Assembly: GCF_000685155.1 (NCBI RefSeq)
Contig: NZ_JMIY01000002.1
Coordinates: 167,346-231,345 of the forward strand
DNA from: Candidatus Methanoperedens nitratireducens
GTDB taxonomy: Archaea; Halobacteriota; Methanosarcinia; Methanosarcinales; Methanoperedenaceae
DNA: 64,000 bases
Reading direction: 5' to 3'
Of this stretch, positions 1 to 9,322 are shown piece after piece. Position numbers and translations under genes: made by a program. Under the pieces are notes generated by a model. That model had not been told where the DNA came from. It did not search any database and saw nothing but the letters and a program-made list of their open reading frames with translations. Numbering within the stretch: the stretch's first letter is position 1; each line of letters begins with the position of its first letter.

Positions 1-182
1 GGATTATCTATCAAATATCAGTAGGATTATCTATCAAATATCAGTAGGATTATCTATCAAATTATTATCTTGATTTTATCACGTAACGGATTATCAGTAG
101 GATTATCTATCAAATTATTATCTTGATTTTATCACGTAACGGATTATCAGTAGGATTATCTATCAAATTATTATCTTGATTT
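1..182. repeat. AT-rich tandem repeat array upstream of orc1
   Basis: Two 23-bp copies (1-23 and 24-46) beginning GGATTATCTATCAAAT are followed by a 53-bp unit at 47-99 and 100-152, and by a partial third copy from 153 that diverges after about 182. The 53-bp unit starts with the same 16 bases and ends with the same ATCAGTA as the short unit, so the two are related. The array is very AT-rich and sits before ORB-like boxes and an orc1/cdc6 gene. This fits an iteron-like or duplex-unwinding part of an origin (inference). The array may continue left of the window. Confidence 0.85.
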
Positions 183-302
183 GTTTATTAATATGTCTCA
201 TATTTAAATAAAGAATGGAAAAGAATATATACAATCAACTGATGAGTAGTACCCACTGGTTTATATTTTAATATCAATAATCACTTTAAAACTGGTTTTA
301 TG

Positions 303-327
303 TTTTCCAATTGAAATAAAGGGGTTG
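303..327 (+). promoter_or_regulatory. ORB-like origin recognition box 1
   Basis: The core TTTCCAATTGAAATAAAGGG is followed by a further G and T. It keeps the archaeal ORB layout: TCCA, GAAA, then a G-run about ten bases on. It has the same orientation as the box at 471. Confidence 0.68.
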
Positions 328-470
328 GTCTTGCTGGTAACTCTCCAGTGGAAATAATACTACCATCACACAGATAATGAAATACAGATTCTGGCCTTTA
401 AGAACACAACATTAAAAATTGATAGCTAGCGATCAGGAACACAGTGATATTATTTAACATCTCTCTACAG

Positions 471-494
471 GTTCCAGTTGAAATAAAGGGGTCA
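471..494 (+). promoter_or_regulatory. ORB-like origin recognition box 2
   Basis: The box reads GTTCCAGTTGAAATAAAGGG followed by GTCA. It matches the box at 303-327 at nearly every position and resembles the ORB consensus bound by Orc1/Cdc6 winged-helix domains. It lies about 100 bases before the preferred orc1 start, so it could also allow autoregulation of orc1. Confidence 0.7.
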
Positions 495-596
495 TAACCA
501 AAAGTCTTAATACCTATCCTTCTATTGCATCAATGGCATAGGAGAGTCGAATCGTTGGAGAAAGGAACAATAACTATTAGGGGAATCTTCGAAGAC

Positions 597-1790
597 ATGC
601 TTACGATATTGAATATCTTCGAGAACAGAGATGTTCTCCGTTCAACATACACACCGGATTACCTTCCACATAGAAGCGATCAGGTGAGGGCACTTGCCAC
701 AGTTCTGGTATCTGCACTGAGAGGTGAAACTCCATCTAATGTTCTGATATATGGAAAAACAGGCACTGGCAAGACAGCAGTCGCAAAGCATGTAGGACAG
801 GAGCTTGAAAGAACAGGTGAGCTCTATGGAATTCCCTGTGTTGTGATTTATATAAACTGCGAGGTCGTAGATACCCAGTACCGACTTCTGGCATCTCTTG
901 CCAGGCATTTTGATAGGGAAGTCCCCATGACCGGATGGCCGACAGATCAGGTGTATTCAGAGTTTAAAAATGCACTTGATTCCGATAAGCGCATTGCGAT
1001 AATAATGCTCGATGAGGTGGATAAGCTTACAGACAAAGGTGATGGTGTACTCTACAACCTTACACGGATAAACTCGGATCTTAAGAAAGCCAAGGTCAGC
1101 CTGATCGGTATTACCAATGATCTGAAATTCACGGAGTTCCTTGACCCGAGAGTAAGGAGCTCTCTTGGTGAAGAAGAGATAATATTCCCCCCATACGATG
1201 CCAATCAGCTAAGGGACATTCTGCAGGAGAGAGCTAAAATGGCCTTCAAACAGGGAATACTTGAAGAGACTGTAATTCCGCTGTGCGCTGCATACGCTGC
1301 GCAGGAGCATGGCGATGCAAGGAGGGCTCTTGATCTACTGCGCGTATCGGGTGAGATCGCAGAGCGTGCTAAATCTGCAAAGGTTCTTGAGGCCCATGTG
1401 AAGCAGGCACAGGAAAAAATCGAAATCGATAGGGTAGTAGAGGTGGTGAAGACACTTCCCACCCAGTCGAAACTTGTTCTGTTAAGCGCAGTGCTTCTGT
1501 GCTACGATGGCAACATAACTACAGGAGAAGCGTACAATATCTACAAGCAGATGTGCAGGATTATAGGGATTGAGGTACTGACGCAGCGCAGGGTGACAGA
1601 TCTGATATCTGAACTTGATATGATGGGAATCCTGAACGCAACGGTGGTGAGCAAGGGCAGATATGGCAGAACCAAGGAGATCTCGCTGAGCGTTCCGATT
1701 GACAGCACGAGAAAAGTACTTTTTGAGGATTACAGATTAAAGCCGCTTGAGGAGTACAGACCGTCTAGCCAGACAAAATTATATGCCTGA
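597..1790 (+). CDS. orc1: Orc1/Cdc6 family replication initiator
   Basis: This is an origin-recognition AAA+ ATPase of about 397 residues. The N-terminus carries the typical ENRDVLRSTYTPDYLPHR segment. Walker A is YGKTGTGKTA, Walker B is IIMLDEVDKL, a sensor-1 asparagine lies in GITND, and the C-terminal third is a winged helix. The start is set at the ATG at 597, which puts the conserved NIFENRDVLR segment near the N-terminus as in relatives; an in-frame TTG at 525 would add 24 residues. The protein should bind the upstream ORB boxes and load MCM helicase. Its last codons overlap the convergent signal peptidase gene by 26 bases. The family call is secure; the exact start is not. Confidence 0.95.
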   Translation: MLTILNIFENRDVLRSTYTPDYLPHRSDQVRALATVLVSALRGETPSNVLIYGKTGTGKTAVAKHVGQELERTGELYGIPCVVIYINCEVVDTQYRLLASLARHFDREVPMTGWPTDQVYSEFKNALDSDKRIAIIMLDEVDKLTDKGDGVLYNLTRINSDLKKAKVSLIGITNDLKFTEFLDPRVRSSLGEEEIIFPPYDANQLRDILQERAKMAFKQGILEETVIPLCAAYAAQEHGDARRALDLLRVSGEIAERAKSAKVLEAHVKQAQEKIEIDRVVEVVKTLPTQSKLVLLSAVLLCYDGNITTGEAYNIYKQMCRIIGIEVLTQRRVTDLISELDMMGILNATVVSKGRYGRTKEISLSVPIDSTRKVLFEDYRLKPLEEYRPSSQTKLYA

Positions 1791-2364
1791 TATCCTCTAA
1801 TATCTTTCTTGGAATAAGTGAAACATAGCCCAGTACAGGTACACGGTAAAAGCGTGCCACACCGATTACCCAGTCCTTTTTTACCGGATGCTGATAACTT
1901 ATGCTTCCCTGCTGATCGTACGAGGGATTAGTCACTGCATTATCTCCCTTTGTGATATAACCTGCATGGGGTGCCTCAGGTCCGTCTTCCCACATGGGCT
2001 CACCCTCCTCAACATAGTACATGGCCCGGTGTATTATTGGTGTAGCGCCATCCTTTCCATATGGCTTATACAGAATTACATCACCATAATAATCGAAGGA
2101 TGTGTAACCACTCTCTTTTCCTGCTTCATATGTGATAATTTCAGTGCGGTCGATGCTTTCAACAAAGATGATATCCCCTATCTGGATATGGGGAAGCATG
2201 CTTCCGCTCTCCACCGCAACCATGGGTGTCCATAGCCCGAGCGCTGTATGTGATATGGAAGCAAAGATAGCTACAACTACGATCACAAAAATAAAATCAC
2301 GCAAAAGCCCTACCCAGAGATTATCACTCTGATTAAATTTCTTTATTGTCTCCCTTAAAGGCAT
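1765..2364 (-). CDS. Archaeal signal peptidase I (S26B)
   Basis: This 199-residue protein has one strong membrane segment (about residues 23-42) followed by the catalytic domain. The nucleophile is Ser55 in ESGSMLP. The archaeal-type general base is a histidine (His112 in PIIHRAM) in place of the bacterial lysine, and the acidic partner is Asp141 in TKGDNA. This Ser-His-Asp set is known from archaeal and ER signal peptidases, which cut signal peptides outside the membrane. A second hydrophobic stretch lies near the C-terminus. The gene is divergent from the PolD subunit and convergent with orc1. Likely clients in this window include the secreted proteins at 17510 and 56581. Confidence 0.93.
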   Translation of the reverse strand: MPLRETIKKFNQSDNLWVGLLRDFIFVIVVVAIFASISHTALGLWTPMVAVESGSMLPHIQIGDIIFVESIDRTEIITYEAGKESGYTSFDYYGDVILYKPYGKDGATPIIHRAMYYVEEGEPMWEDGPEAPHAGYITKGDNAVTNPSYDQQGSISYQHPVKKDWVIGVARFYRVPVLGYVSLIPRKILEDIRHIILSG

Positions 2365-2389
2365 GTGATAATATAATCAATCAGGGGAA

Positions 2390-2420
2390 GTATAAAGGTT
2401 TCTACAGTACTGAAGAATTT
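2390..2420 (+). promoter_or_regulatory. TATA promoter of the PolD small subunit gene
   Basis: GTATAAAGG at about 2390-2398 lies roughly 25-30 bases before the ATG at 2423. The spacing fits an archaeal TATA box and a leaderless transcript beginning at or close to the start codon. No Shine-Dalgarno sequence precedes that ATG. Confidence 0.5.
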
Positions 2421-2422
2421 GG

Positions 2423-3964
2423 ATGTGTATCCAGGGAAAAATCTTATCCCGTTTCAAGGTATATGCTCTGGACATGGAGGCAGGCAAGATTATCCAGGTT
2501 TTTGCTGAATCCGGATTCCAGATAGACCCGGATGCGCTTGATATCTTAAGGATGAGTGCCTCGCCTGAACTGATACAGGATGTACTAAGATCAATCGATA
2601 ATTCAGTACTGGTGGTAGGAACAGAGCACATCAAAACCCTAAATATCATCAATAAGGCAATTGTTCTTGACCATACAATAGCGCAGACAGGGGAGTTCAT
2701 AAAAAATGCAAAGGAAGTGGAACCTGCAGGGAAAACAATCACAGCGAGCAGCACGGTCACGGTACTCTCGGATATCACAAACCAGTCAACATGTATAGGG
2801 GAATACACGGATTTTGTCCAGTATTTCAAGCACCGCCATAGTCTGCTCGGGGATATGCTGAGAAAAAGAATAAGCGGAAGACCTATTGAGAGCATAAAGA
2901 AAAGAAACCTGGATACAAGAGAACAGCTATCCCTTATCGGTATGGTGATGGATATAAGGACTACGGCAAACGGACATAAGCTGATCGAGATCGAGGATAC
3001 TACGGGAACGATATCTATTTTGATTCACAAAGAGAAGGATAAAGAGCTGTTTGAACTTGCAAACACTATCCTCCTTGATGAGGTAATAGGGGTTACAGGA
3101 ACGCTCTCCAGCGACGGCAATCTTATGTTTGTAAATAAGATAATCAGGCCGGATATACCCAATACACAGAGAACCATGCTTGATAGGACGAGGGCAAAAG
3201 GAAAAGCAGTATTTATCTCAGATATCCATGTTGGTAGCAAGACCTTTCTTGAGGATGCCTGGCTTGATTTTGTTGAATGGCTTGGTGATGATGTTAATGG
3301 TATTAACTACCTTGTCATCGCAGGGGACGTGGTTGATGGAATCGGGGTGTTTCCCAATCAGGATAAGGAGCTTGCGATTCTGGATATCTATGAGCAGTAT
3401 GAGAGAGCAGCAGCGTATCTTGAGGCTGTGCCAAAGCATATTAAAATTATTATCTCACCAGGAAACCACGATGCTGTAAGGCAGGCTGAACCTCAGCCCC
3501 GCTTTCCTGAGAGAATAACCAGGGTGTTCAGGAGCGATATAACGTTTGTTGGAAACCCGGCGATGGTGGATATAGGGGGCGCAAAGGTCTTGATATACCA
3601 CGGAAGGTCGATGGATGATATTATTGCAAGCATTCCGGGTCTGTCTTATTCAGACCCCACAAAACCAATGAGTGAAATGCTTAAACTGCGGCATCTCTCA
3701 CCCATATACGGTGGCAGGGTATCCATTGCACCTGAAAAAGAGGATCATTTCGTGATCGATCTTGTACCAGATATACTTCACTGCGGGCATGTACATACGG
3801 TTGGAGTTTCACGATACAGGGATGTATTGACAGTGAATAGCGGTACCTGGCAGAGCCAGACAGAGTTCCAGAAGAGAATGAACCTTGAGCCCATGCCTGC
3901 CCGGGCTACGATAGTTGATCTTGCAAGCATGGATTACAGAGTCCTGTCTTTTCTTCCAGCTTGA
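2423..3964 (+). CDS. polB: DNA polymerase D small subunit (DP1)
   Basis: This is the small subunit of archaeal replicative DNA polymerase D, carrying the Mre11-like 3'-5' proofreading exonuclease. An N-terminal helical part is followed by an OB-fold (about residues 170-250) and a calcineurin-like phosphoesterase domain. Its metal-binding motifs are all visible: ISDIHVGS, AGDVVDG, SPGNHDA, IYHGRSMDD and HCGHVHTVG. The length (513 residues) suits the shorter DP1 forms of methanogens. The first ATG is preferred because a TATA box sits a leaderless distance upstream; an ATG at 2474 is the alternative. The 3' end overlaps the convergent glycosyltransferase by 59 bases. The large subunit DP2 is not in the window. 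Confidence 0.95.
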   Translation: MCIQGKILSRFKVYALDMEAGKIIQVFAESGFQIDPDALDILRMSASPELIQDVLRSIDNSVLVVGTEHIKTLNIINKAIVLDHTIAQTGEFIKNAKEVEPAGKTITASSTVTVLSDITNQSTCIGEYTDFVQYFKHRHSLLGDMLRKRISGRPIESIKKRNLDTREQLSLIGMVMDIRTTANGHKLIEIEDTTGTISILIHKEKDKELFELANTILLDEVIGVTGTLSSDGNLMFVNKIIRPDIPNTQRTMLDRTRAKGKAVFISDIHVGSKTFLEDAWLDFVEWLGDDVNGINYLVIAGDVVDGIGVFPNQDKELAILDIYEQYERAAAYLEAVPKHIKIIISPGNHDAVRQAEPQPRFPERITRVFRSDITFVGNPAMVDIGGAKVLIYHGRSMDDIIASIPGLSYSDPTKPMSEMLKLRHLSPIYGGRVSIAPEKEDHFVIDLVPDILHCGHVHTVGVSRYRDVLTVNSGTWQSQTEFQKRMNLEPMPARATIVDLASMDYRVLSFLPA

Positions 3965-5453
3965 ACGCATCTCTTCCTGCAGCGTTCTTAACGGTAAGCA
4001 GCAGCACATTCTGCCCGGACTGTGATATATGCTCAGGCTCTGATATACGCTCAAGCAGCAATAGCCTGCCCCTCAGGTCGCACGATGAGGGGTTGCACTG
4101 GATGATTTTTCCATAGTCTCCTTTCTGTACGAGCTCGGGCTCAATACCAAGATAGAAAGCGGCGTAGATCCACGCTTTATCAAGCCGCGGCGTCAAAACC
4201 ACATAATCGTACTCGCCCTGTCTTTGTCCCACGAACTTAAAAGCATCACCAAGACCACTCTCAAACCAGACTGACGATTGGGCAGGGTATTTCGAGAAAT
4301 AGTCGCCTGTGAAGATAAAAGCGTTAGCACCAGCAAGCAGCAGAAACAAGAACCCGGACATTATCGCAATCCTATGGCCGGCCAGCCTCCTGGTGAGATC
4401 AAAGAGCCAGGCTGCCCCTGCAACCGCGAACAACTCGAAAAGACCAATGCCGACGATTGAGCGTATAGCATGCGGTGAACCTTCAAAGGTAAGGGCCGCA
4501 GTTACAGGGAACAGTATGAGCCAGGCGAACAAAAGCTTGCTTCTCTTATCAAATGAAAGCAAACAGGCAGCAATGCCGGCAAGCAAAAGCGGTGCTGAGA
4601 ACCACAGCAACTGCCCATACCCGGGGGGCGAGTGGCGCAGGTTGGCATCGCCTCTGTAGAACAAGAACTCTGCTGAGAGGTACTGCACGTAGTTATCCAG
4701 AAACTCAAACGGCGAGTGACCCAGAGCAAAGATGCTGATTCTATTCATTCGGCTAAACATAACTTCAGGCGAAAACAGTACCGTAATTATCAATGGCAAG
4801 GATAACAGCAAGAAAATTACTGCTGGAATCACCAACTGTTTCTTCGCAGCAATCAGCTCCACTCTAAAAATCAAGAGAAGTGCAACCAGAAACAAGGGCA
4901 CGAAGAGACGGCCAGTGCCATAGCTATACAAACATAAGGCGAAAAGTGCTGAAGCAGCGATCCATAATCGTGGATCACGAAGTCCCATCAGGAAGAACCA
5001 GAGCGCGAACAAGAATAGTGCAGGCAGCACGGCGGCCTCAAAAGCCACTCTTGAGAACTGCAAAGCCCAGGGAGAAACAGCCAAAAAAGCACTTGCAAGC
5101 AGTGCTAATTCCTCGCTGAAGAGCTCTCTGGCAACAAGGAAAAGCGCAAGGACAGTGAGCAATCCAGAAAGTGCAGCAGGAAGCCGGGTAGCGAACTCGT
5201 TCAGACCAAAAAGCGCGATACCCGGCACGGATGCATAGATATAGATCGGGTCCTTCCACTCGCCAATACTCTCAAAAAACAGTGGCCAGGAATTACCGTG
5301 AAAATCCCTGCCAGTGTGAAGGATGGAGAATGCATCATAACCAATGCTTGCCTCATCACTGTAAAAACCGGCAGGCACATCATCCAATCTCCAAATGCGC
5401 AAGAAGAGCGCTAATACGAGCACTACTATCAGCAGGATTTTGTTTAGTTGCAT
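3906..5453 (-). CDS. GT39/PMT-like membrane glycosyltransferase
   Basis: This 515-residue integral membrane protein has about ten hydrophobic segments. The first extracytoplasmic loop holds FYSDEASIGYDAF, the acidic motif typical of dolichyl-phosphate-sugar-dependent mannosyltransferases and ArnT relatives (GT39, GT83). Such enzymes take a sugar from a lipid-phosphate donor outside the membrane and add it to protein or lipid. The C-terminal ~110 residues are soluble and contain cysteine pairs (NPSSCDLRG, GLCNPCL), which is less usual. No glycan operon surrounds it, so the acceptor is unknown; protein glycosylation, for example of S-layer protein, is a guess. Its 3' end overlaps that of the PolD subunit. 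Confidence 0.8.
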   Translation of the reverse strand: MQLNKILLIVVLVLALFLRIWRLDDVPAGFYSDEASIGYDAFSILHTGRDFHGNSWPLFFESIGEWKDPIYIYASVPGIALFGLNEFATRLPAALSGLLTVLALFLVARELFSEELALLASAFLAVSPWALQFSRVAFEAAVLPALFLFALWFFLMGLRDPRLWIAASALFALCLYSYGTGRLFVPLFLVALLLIFRVELIAAKKQLVIPAVIFLLLSLPLIITVLFSPEVMFSRMNRISIFALGHSPFEFLDNYVQYLSAEFLFYRGDANLRHSPPGYGQLLWFSAPLLLAGIAACLLSFDKRSKLLFAWLILFPVTAALTFEGSPHAIRSIVGIGLFELFAVAGAAWLFDLTRRLAGHRIAIMSGFLFLLLAGANAFIFTGDYFSKYPAQSSVWFESGLGDAFKFVGQRQGEYDYVVLTPRLDKAWIYAAFYLGIEPELVQKGDYGKIIQCNPSSCDLRGRLLLLERISEPEHISQSGQNVLLLTVKNAAGRDAFKLEEKTGLCNPCLQDQLS

Positions 5454-5544
5454 TCGTCTTTGAGATCTTAAGAATTAGTCCTCAAGCTGTCTTTCATTCA
5501 TCTGGCAGATCTCCTGGCCGGACGAGTGGATGAACATATCTTAT

Positions 5545-5934
5545 TCAAGATGGATAATATATTATATTTATATTATTAATAATAATTAAGAAATAATAAA
5601 AATTGAGAAAGGTTATTATAAACATTACGTTCAGATTTAATACAACTACCATTGAATTCATCCAACCGCATGTATTGAGTAATAAAAATTCGGTCTTTTT
5701 CCAGATACTTCGTATAGTATATCCTAATATTATAACTATTAAAATTTTTAGACCCGATGGTAATAATATTCCAAACAGATCAAACAGATAAGCAGCTTTT
5801 TCATTCGCCTCATAGGCATTGAAATATTTGATGCCGATATATGTACTGATTATATCCAGTATATTTAATAAAATAAGCACATAGATACTATACTTCAAAA
5901 TCTTCTTATAACCTGATAATGCCTCCTTGAACAT
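5545..5934 (-). CDS. Small four-helix membrane protein, DUF5658-like
   Basis: This is a predicted integral membrane protein of 129 residues with four hydrophobic segments. The motif LDIISTYIGIKYFNAYEANE in the first helix and loop resembles DUF5658-type proteins, where a D-x-x-[ST]-T-x-x-G motif is followed by an acidic E-x-N segment. The ATG at 5934 is chosen because GGGGGT lies about ten bases upstream; the frame extends 26 residues further but without membrane character. It is AT-rich and stands alone between larger genes. Function unknown. Confidence 0.6.
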   Translation of the reverse strand: MFKEALSGYKKILKYSIYVLILLNILDIISTYIGIKYFNAYEANEKAAYLFDLFGILLPSGLKILIVIILGYTIRSIWKKTEFLLLNTCGWMNSMVVVLNLNVMFIITFLNFYYFLIIINNINIIYYPS

Positions 5935-6183
5935 TGTTATTAACCCCCTATTATAAATATCTGGAATAGCGGCTGTGCTTCTAACTGCGTTCCCAACTAC
6001 GTTCCCGATCAACTGCTCTATGTAAAAATGTCTTCTATCTATTTAAAGCTTTGTAAAGTATTTGCTACTGTTGATTATGATTATGATCATTAAATGGATT
6101 AATAAATGAATTAATACTGCTATATTATTTCGTAGTGCCAAAATCAAAAATTATATTAGCCTGTCCTCTAATTTCAGTGTTCA

Positions 6184-7449
6184 ATGAACACCGAAAGATC
6201 AAAAAAATTATTCGAGGAAGCAAATAAGGTACTTCCTGGAGGAGTAAGCAGCCCGGTGCGGGCCATAAAACCGTATCCATTTTATACAGGGTATGCAAAC
6301 GGCTCCAGGATAACGGATATTGACGGCAACGAGTACATAGATTATGTCATGGGTTATGGGCCTCTGCTTCTGGGCCACAACCATCCTGCCATTAAAGAGG
6401 CAGTGATAAAGCAGCTCTCTTCTGGCTGGCTATACGGCACACCCACTGAGCTTGAGGTTGCCCTTGCAAGGGAAATAATAAAACTCTACACAAGCATAGA
6501 GATGGTGCGTTTTGTCTCCACAGGAACAGAGGCCACGATGGGGGCACTGAGGATAGCAAGAGGATTCACAAAAAAGAACAAGTTCATAAAGATCGAGGGA
6601 GGCTTTCACGGGGCCCATGATGCAGCGCTTGTAAAAGCAGGCTCAGGTGCGACCACACTGGGCACTCCAGATTCGGCAGGTGTACCACTGGATTTCACTA
6701 AAAATACACTTCAGGTGCCGTATAATGACATTGAGGCGATGACATCTTCAATTGAGGCTTATAGAGACGATGTAGCTGCCGTCATTATCGAACCTGTGCT
6801 TGGCAATATTGGCCCGATCATACCAAAAAAAGGGTATCTGGAAGATATAAGAGCAGTGACAGAGGAGAACGATGTTGTGCTTATCTTTGATGAGGTTATT
6901 ACAGGTTTCCGTCTCGCTATGGGAGGGGCGCAGGAGTACTACGGGGTAACACCTGATATGACCACGCTTGGAAAGATCCTGGGAGGAGGCTTTCACATAG
7001 GCGTAATAGGAGGAAAGCGCGAGATAATGGAGAACGTCTCACCTGCAGGAGCGGTGTATCAGGCAGGCACATTCAACGGAAGCCCTGTATCAATGGCTTC
7101 AGGGCTTGCGGTCATAGATACGCTTAAGAGAGAAAAGGTGCACGAGAAAGTGAACAGAACCGGTGATCTCATGCGTATCGCACTTACTGATATTGTGGCA
7201 GATCTCGGACTGGCTTACAGCGTAAGCGGGGTATCAAGTATGTTCAAGGTGTTCTTTGGCGATATGCCGTACAATTACCAGGATGCACTAAGATGCGATA
7301 AAGAGAAGTTCAATTCATTCTTTAAAAGAATGCTCTCAGACGGCATTTTCCTTCCTCCGTCACAGTACGAGACAAACTTTTTATCACTCGCACACTCACA
7401 GGACGATATAGATAAGACCATTAAGGCTTATCAGCGGAACTTAAAATGA
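6184..7449 (+). CDS. hemL: Glutamate-1-semialdehyde 2,1-aminomutase
   Basis: This PLP enzyme of 421 residues converts glutamate-1-semialdehyde to 5-aminolevulinate in the C5 route to tetrapyrroles. Landmarks are the N-terminal [11 protein letters not shown], the acidic FDEVITGFR, and the Schiff-base lysine in [10 protein letters not shown]. Length and motifs match class-III aminotransferase HemL. It opens a tetrapyrrole operon with hemC, cobA and hemD; its stop overlaps the hemC ATG as ATGA. In a methanogen relative the products feed siroheme, F430, cobamides and heme. hemA and hemB are not in the window. Confidence 0.97.
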   Translation: MNTERSKKLFEEANKVLPGGVSSPVRAIKPYPFYTGYANGSRITDIDGNEYIDYVMGYGPLLLGHNHPAIKEAVIKQLSSGWLYGTPTELEVALAREIIKLYTSIEMVRFVSTGTEATMGALRIARGFTKKNKFIKIEGGFHGAHDAALVKAGSGATTLGTPDSAGVPLDFTKNTLQVPYNDIEAMTSSIEAYRDDVAAVIIEPVLGNIGPIIPKKGYLEDIRAVTEENDVVLIFDEVITGFRLAMGGAQEYYGVTPDMTTLGKILGGGFHIGVIGGKREIMENVSPAGAVYQAGTFNGSPVSMASGLAVIDTLKREKVHEKVNRTGDLMRIALTDIVADLGLAYSVSGVSSMFKVFFGDMPYNYQDALRCDKEKFNSFFKRMLSDGIFLPPSQYETNFLSLAHSQDDIDKTIKAYQRNLK

Positions 7450-8552
7450 AAACTGAGAAATTAGGCCAAAGCCATATGCATATTAGCTCTCAAGAGTCGC
7501 CACCTGATTCTAAATCCACGTATGGCCAAAGCCATATGCGTATGAGCTCTCAAGAGTCGCCACCTGATTCTAAATCCACGTATGGCCAAAGCCATACGTG
7601 TGTGCGCCCTCAAGAGGCGCGACTCTTGATAGGGACAAGGGGCAGCAAACTTGCGCTTGCCCAGGCAAACCTGGTATCTGATCTGCTTGCAAGAAATGGT
7701 GTTAGAACAGAGATAAAGATCATCAAGACAAGCGGTGATACGTTCACTGATCGGCCCCTTCATGAGGTAAAAGGTTTTGGGGTCTTCGTACGCGAGATCG
7801 ATGATACGATGCTGGCAGGTGAGATTGATATCGCTGTGCACAGCATGAAGGATGTACCGACAGAGCGGCCAGGTGAGCTTACAATCGCTGCTGTAATGAA
7901 GCGCGACTCTCCGTATGATTTTCTTCTCACACGCGATGGGATAAAATTAAAAGACCTGCCGGAAGGCGCGGTTATAGGAACTACAAGTCTTCGCAGGCGG
8001 GCGCAGCTTCTTCGGTACAGGCCTGATTTAATGATTAAGGACCTGCGTGGGAACATCGATACGCGCCTCCGGAAGCTAAAAGAGGGACAGTACGACGGCA
8101 TACTGCTGGCCGAAGCAGGGCTTGAGCGGATGAAGTGGGATATCCAGGGAGAGCGCCTGGATCCAGATAATTTCGTTCCATCGGCGAACCAGGGGACTGT
8201 GGTGATAGTCACAAAAAAGGATTCACAGGCAGAGAGAGCAGTAAGAGTGCTGGATGATGAGAATACGTGGATAGAGACGAGGATAGAGCGTATTATTATC
8301 GGAATCCTGGGCGGGGGCTGCCTTGTCCCTATCGGTGCTTTTGCAAAGAGGCAGGGCGATAGGATCCATGTGCGCACAGAGGTTCTGTCAGTGGATGGTA
8401 AGCGCCACGTAAAAATAGATGAGTTTATAAACCCTGATGAATATGAACTTGAAGCAGCACGCATCGGGAGCGAGCTTAAACAAAAAGGCGGAGGCGAGCT
8501 CATTGATGAGGCGGTAAGAATGTTCACAGCAAAACGAGGAAAACATGGTTGA
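7446..8552 (+). CDS. hemC: Hydroxymethylbilane synthase with repeat-bearing N-terminus
   Basis: This enzyme polymerises four porphobilinogens into hydroxymethylbilane on a dipyrromethane cofactor. Recognisable parts are [12 protein letters not shown] at the usual N-terminus, the substrate-binding arginines in [10 protein letters not shown] and [12 protein letters not shown], and the cofactor cysteine in [10 protein letters not shown]. The odd part is upstream: the frame from the overlapping ATG at 7446 adds about 60 residues made of a 20-residue unit ([18 protein letters not shown]) repeated twice plus a partial copy. No HemC is known to me with this extension. An in-frame TTG at 7626 with GAGG about nine bases upstream would give a normal-length protein, so the repeats may be untranslated. 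The enzyme call is secure; the start is open. Confidence 0.93.
   Translation: MKTEKLGQSHMHISSQESPPDSKSTYGQSHMRMSSQESPPDSKSTYGQSHTCVRPQEARLLIGTRGSKLALAQANLVSDLLARNGVRTEIKIIKTSGDTFTDRPLHEVKGFGVFVREIDDTMLAGEIDIAVHSMKDVPTERPGELTIAAVMKRDSPYDFLLTRDGIKLKDLPEGAVIGTTSLRRRAQLLRYRPDLMIKDLRGNIDTRLRKLKEGQYDGILLAEAGLERMKWDIQGERLDPDNFVPSANQGTVVIVTKKDSQAERAVRVLDDENTWIETRIERIIIGILGGGCLVPIGAFAKRQGDRIHVRTEVLSVDGKRHVKIDEFINPDEYELEAARIGSELKQKGGGELIDEAVRMFTAKRGKHG
7464..7619 (+). repeat. 60-bp tandem repeat at the hemL-hemC junction
   Basis: Units begin GGCCAAAGCCATATGC at 7464 and 7524, with a third, partial and diverged unit from 7584. The first two differ at only a few positions. The period (60) is a multiple of three, so the frame stays open. 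Each unit starts with the near-palindrome GGCCAAAGCCATATGC and contains AGCTCTCAAGAGTCGCC. Confidence 0.88.
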
Positions 8553-9303
8553 TTTGAGAACTCAAAAAGGCAAGGTTTATCTTGTGGGCTCAGGTCCTGG
8601 CGACCCTGAGCTACTGACAATAAAAGCAAAGCGTCTGATCGAGAGTGCAGAGGTCATACTCTATGATCAACTTCCGGGAGAGGCGATTCTCGATATGCTG
8701 CCTGAATCCGCTGAACGTATAGATGTGGGAAAATACGCAGGATGCCACAAGCTTTCCCAGTGGCAGATCAATGAATTGCTGGTCAATAGGGCAAAGGAAG
8801 GCAAGATCGTTGTGCGCCTTAAAGGAGGAGACCCGTATCTCTTCGGCCGCGGTGGAGAGGAGGCGCAGGCTCTTGCAAGGGAAGGCATTGAAGTTGAGAT
8901 CGTACCGGGGATCACATCGGCTATAGCTGTTCCTGCCTACGCTGGAATTCCTGTTACACACCGGGATTACGCTTCCATGGTGACATTTATCACAGGTCAT
9001 GAGGACCCGACAAAAGATGAAACAGCCCTTGACTGGGATCTTCTTGCGCGCTTTGAAGGAACGCTCGTTATCCTGATGGGTGTGAGCATGCTTGAGCGCA
9101 ATGTGAAGGAGTTGCTCAAATACGGAAAATCCATTGATACTCCTGTGGCTGTGATCGAGAGGGGCACGCGTCCTGACCAGAGGGTCACTACAGGGACCCT
9201 GGGGGATATCGTTGGACTCTGCAAACAGAGAAAAATCAGGGCACCTGCAATAACCGTTATAGGTGATGTGGTAAAGCTCCACCAGGAATTAGCCAGAAAT
9301 TGA
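8545..9303 (+). CDS. cobA: Uroporphyrinogen-III C-methyltransferase
   Basis: This is a SAM-dependent methyltransferase of 252 residues that turns uroporphyrinogen III into precorrin-2, the entry to siroheme, F430 and cobamides. The signatures are VGSGPGDPELLT, the cofactor loop RLKGGDPYLFGRGGEE, and VPGITSA followed by GIPVTHR. It is the single-domain form, without a CysG oxidase/chelatase part. The start ATG overlaps the end of hemC by eight bases, so it is translated from the same message. Its place next to hemC and hemD fits their substrate-product order. Confidence 0.97.
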   Translation: MVDLRTQKGKVYLVGSGPGDPELLTIKAKRLIESAEVILYDQLPGEAILDMLPESAERIDVGKYAGCHKLSQWQINELLVNRAKEGKIVVRLKGGDPYLFGRGGEEAQALAREGIEVEIVPGITSAIAVPAYAGIPVTHRDYASMVTFITGHEDPTKDETALDWDLLARFEGTLVILMGVSMLERNVKELLKYGKSIDTPVAVIERGTRPDQRVTTGTLGDIVGLCKQRKIRAPAITVIGDVVKLHQELARN

Positions 9304-9322
9304 AGAGATAATTATTGAAGAG

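Larger units (their letters stand above)
1..596. other. Candidate chromosomal replication origin (oriC)
   Basis: About 600 bases without a protein gene lie upstream of orc1/cdc6 and contain an AT-rich repeat array, two same-orientation boxes resembling the archaeal origin recognition box (ORB), and a third partial box at 339-356 reading CTCCAGTGGAAATAAT without the G-run. Archaeal origins characteristically combine an AT-rich unwinding region, ORBs and an adjacent orc1/cdc6 gene. The assignment rests on this architecture. GC skew across the whole chromosome and Orc1 binding would test it. Confidence 0.72.

Noticed and set aside
1-182. Possible CRISPR array
   Set aside because: The repeats are directly tandem with no unique spacers between them, and no cas genes are near.
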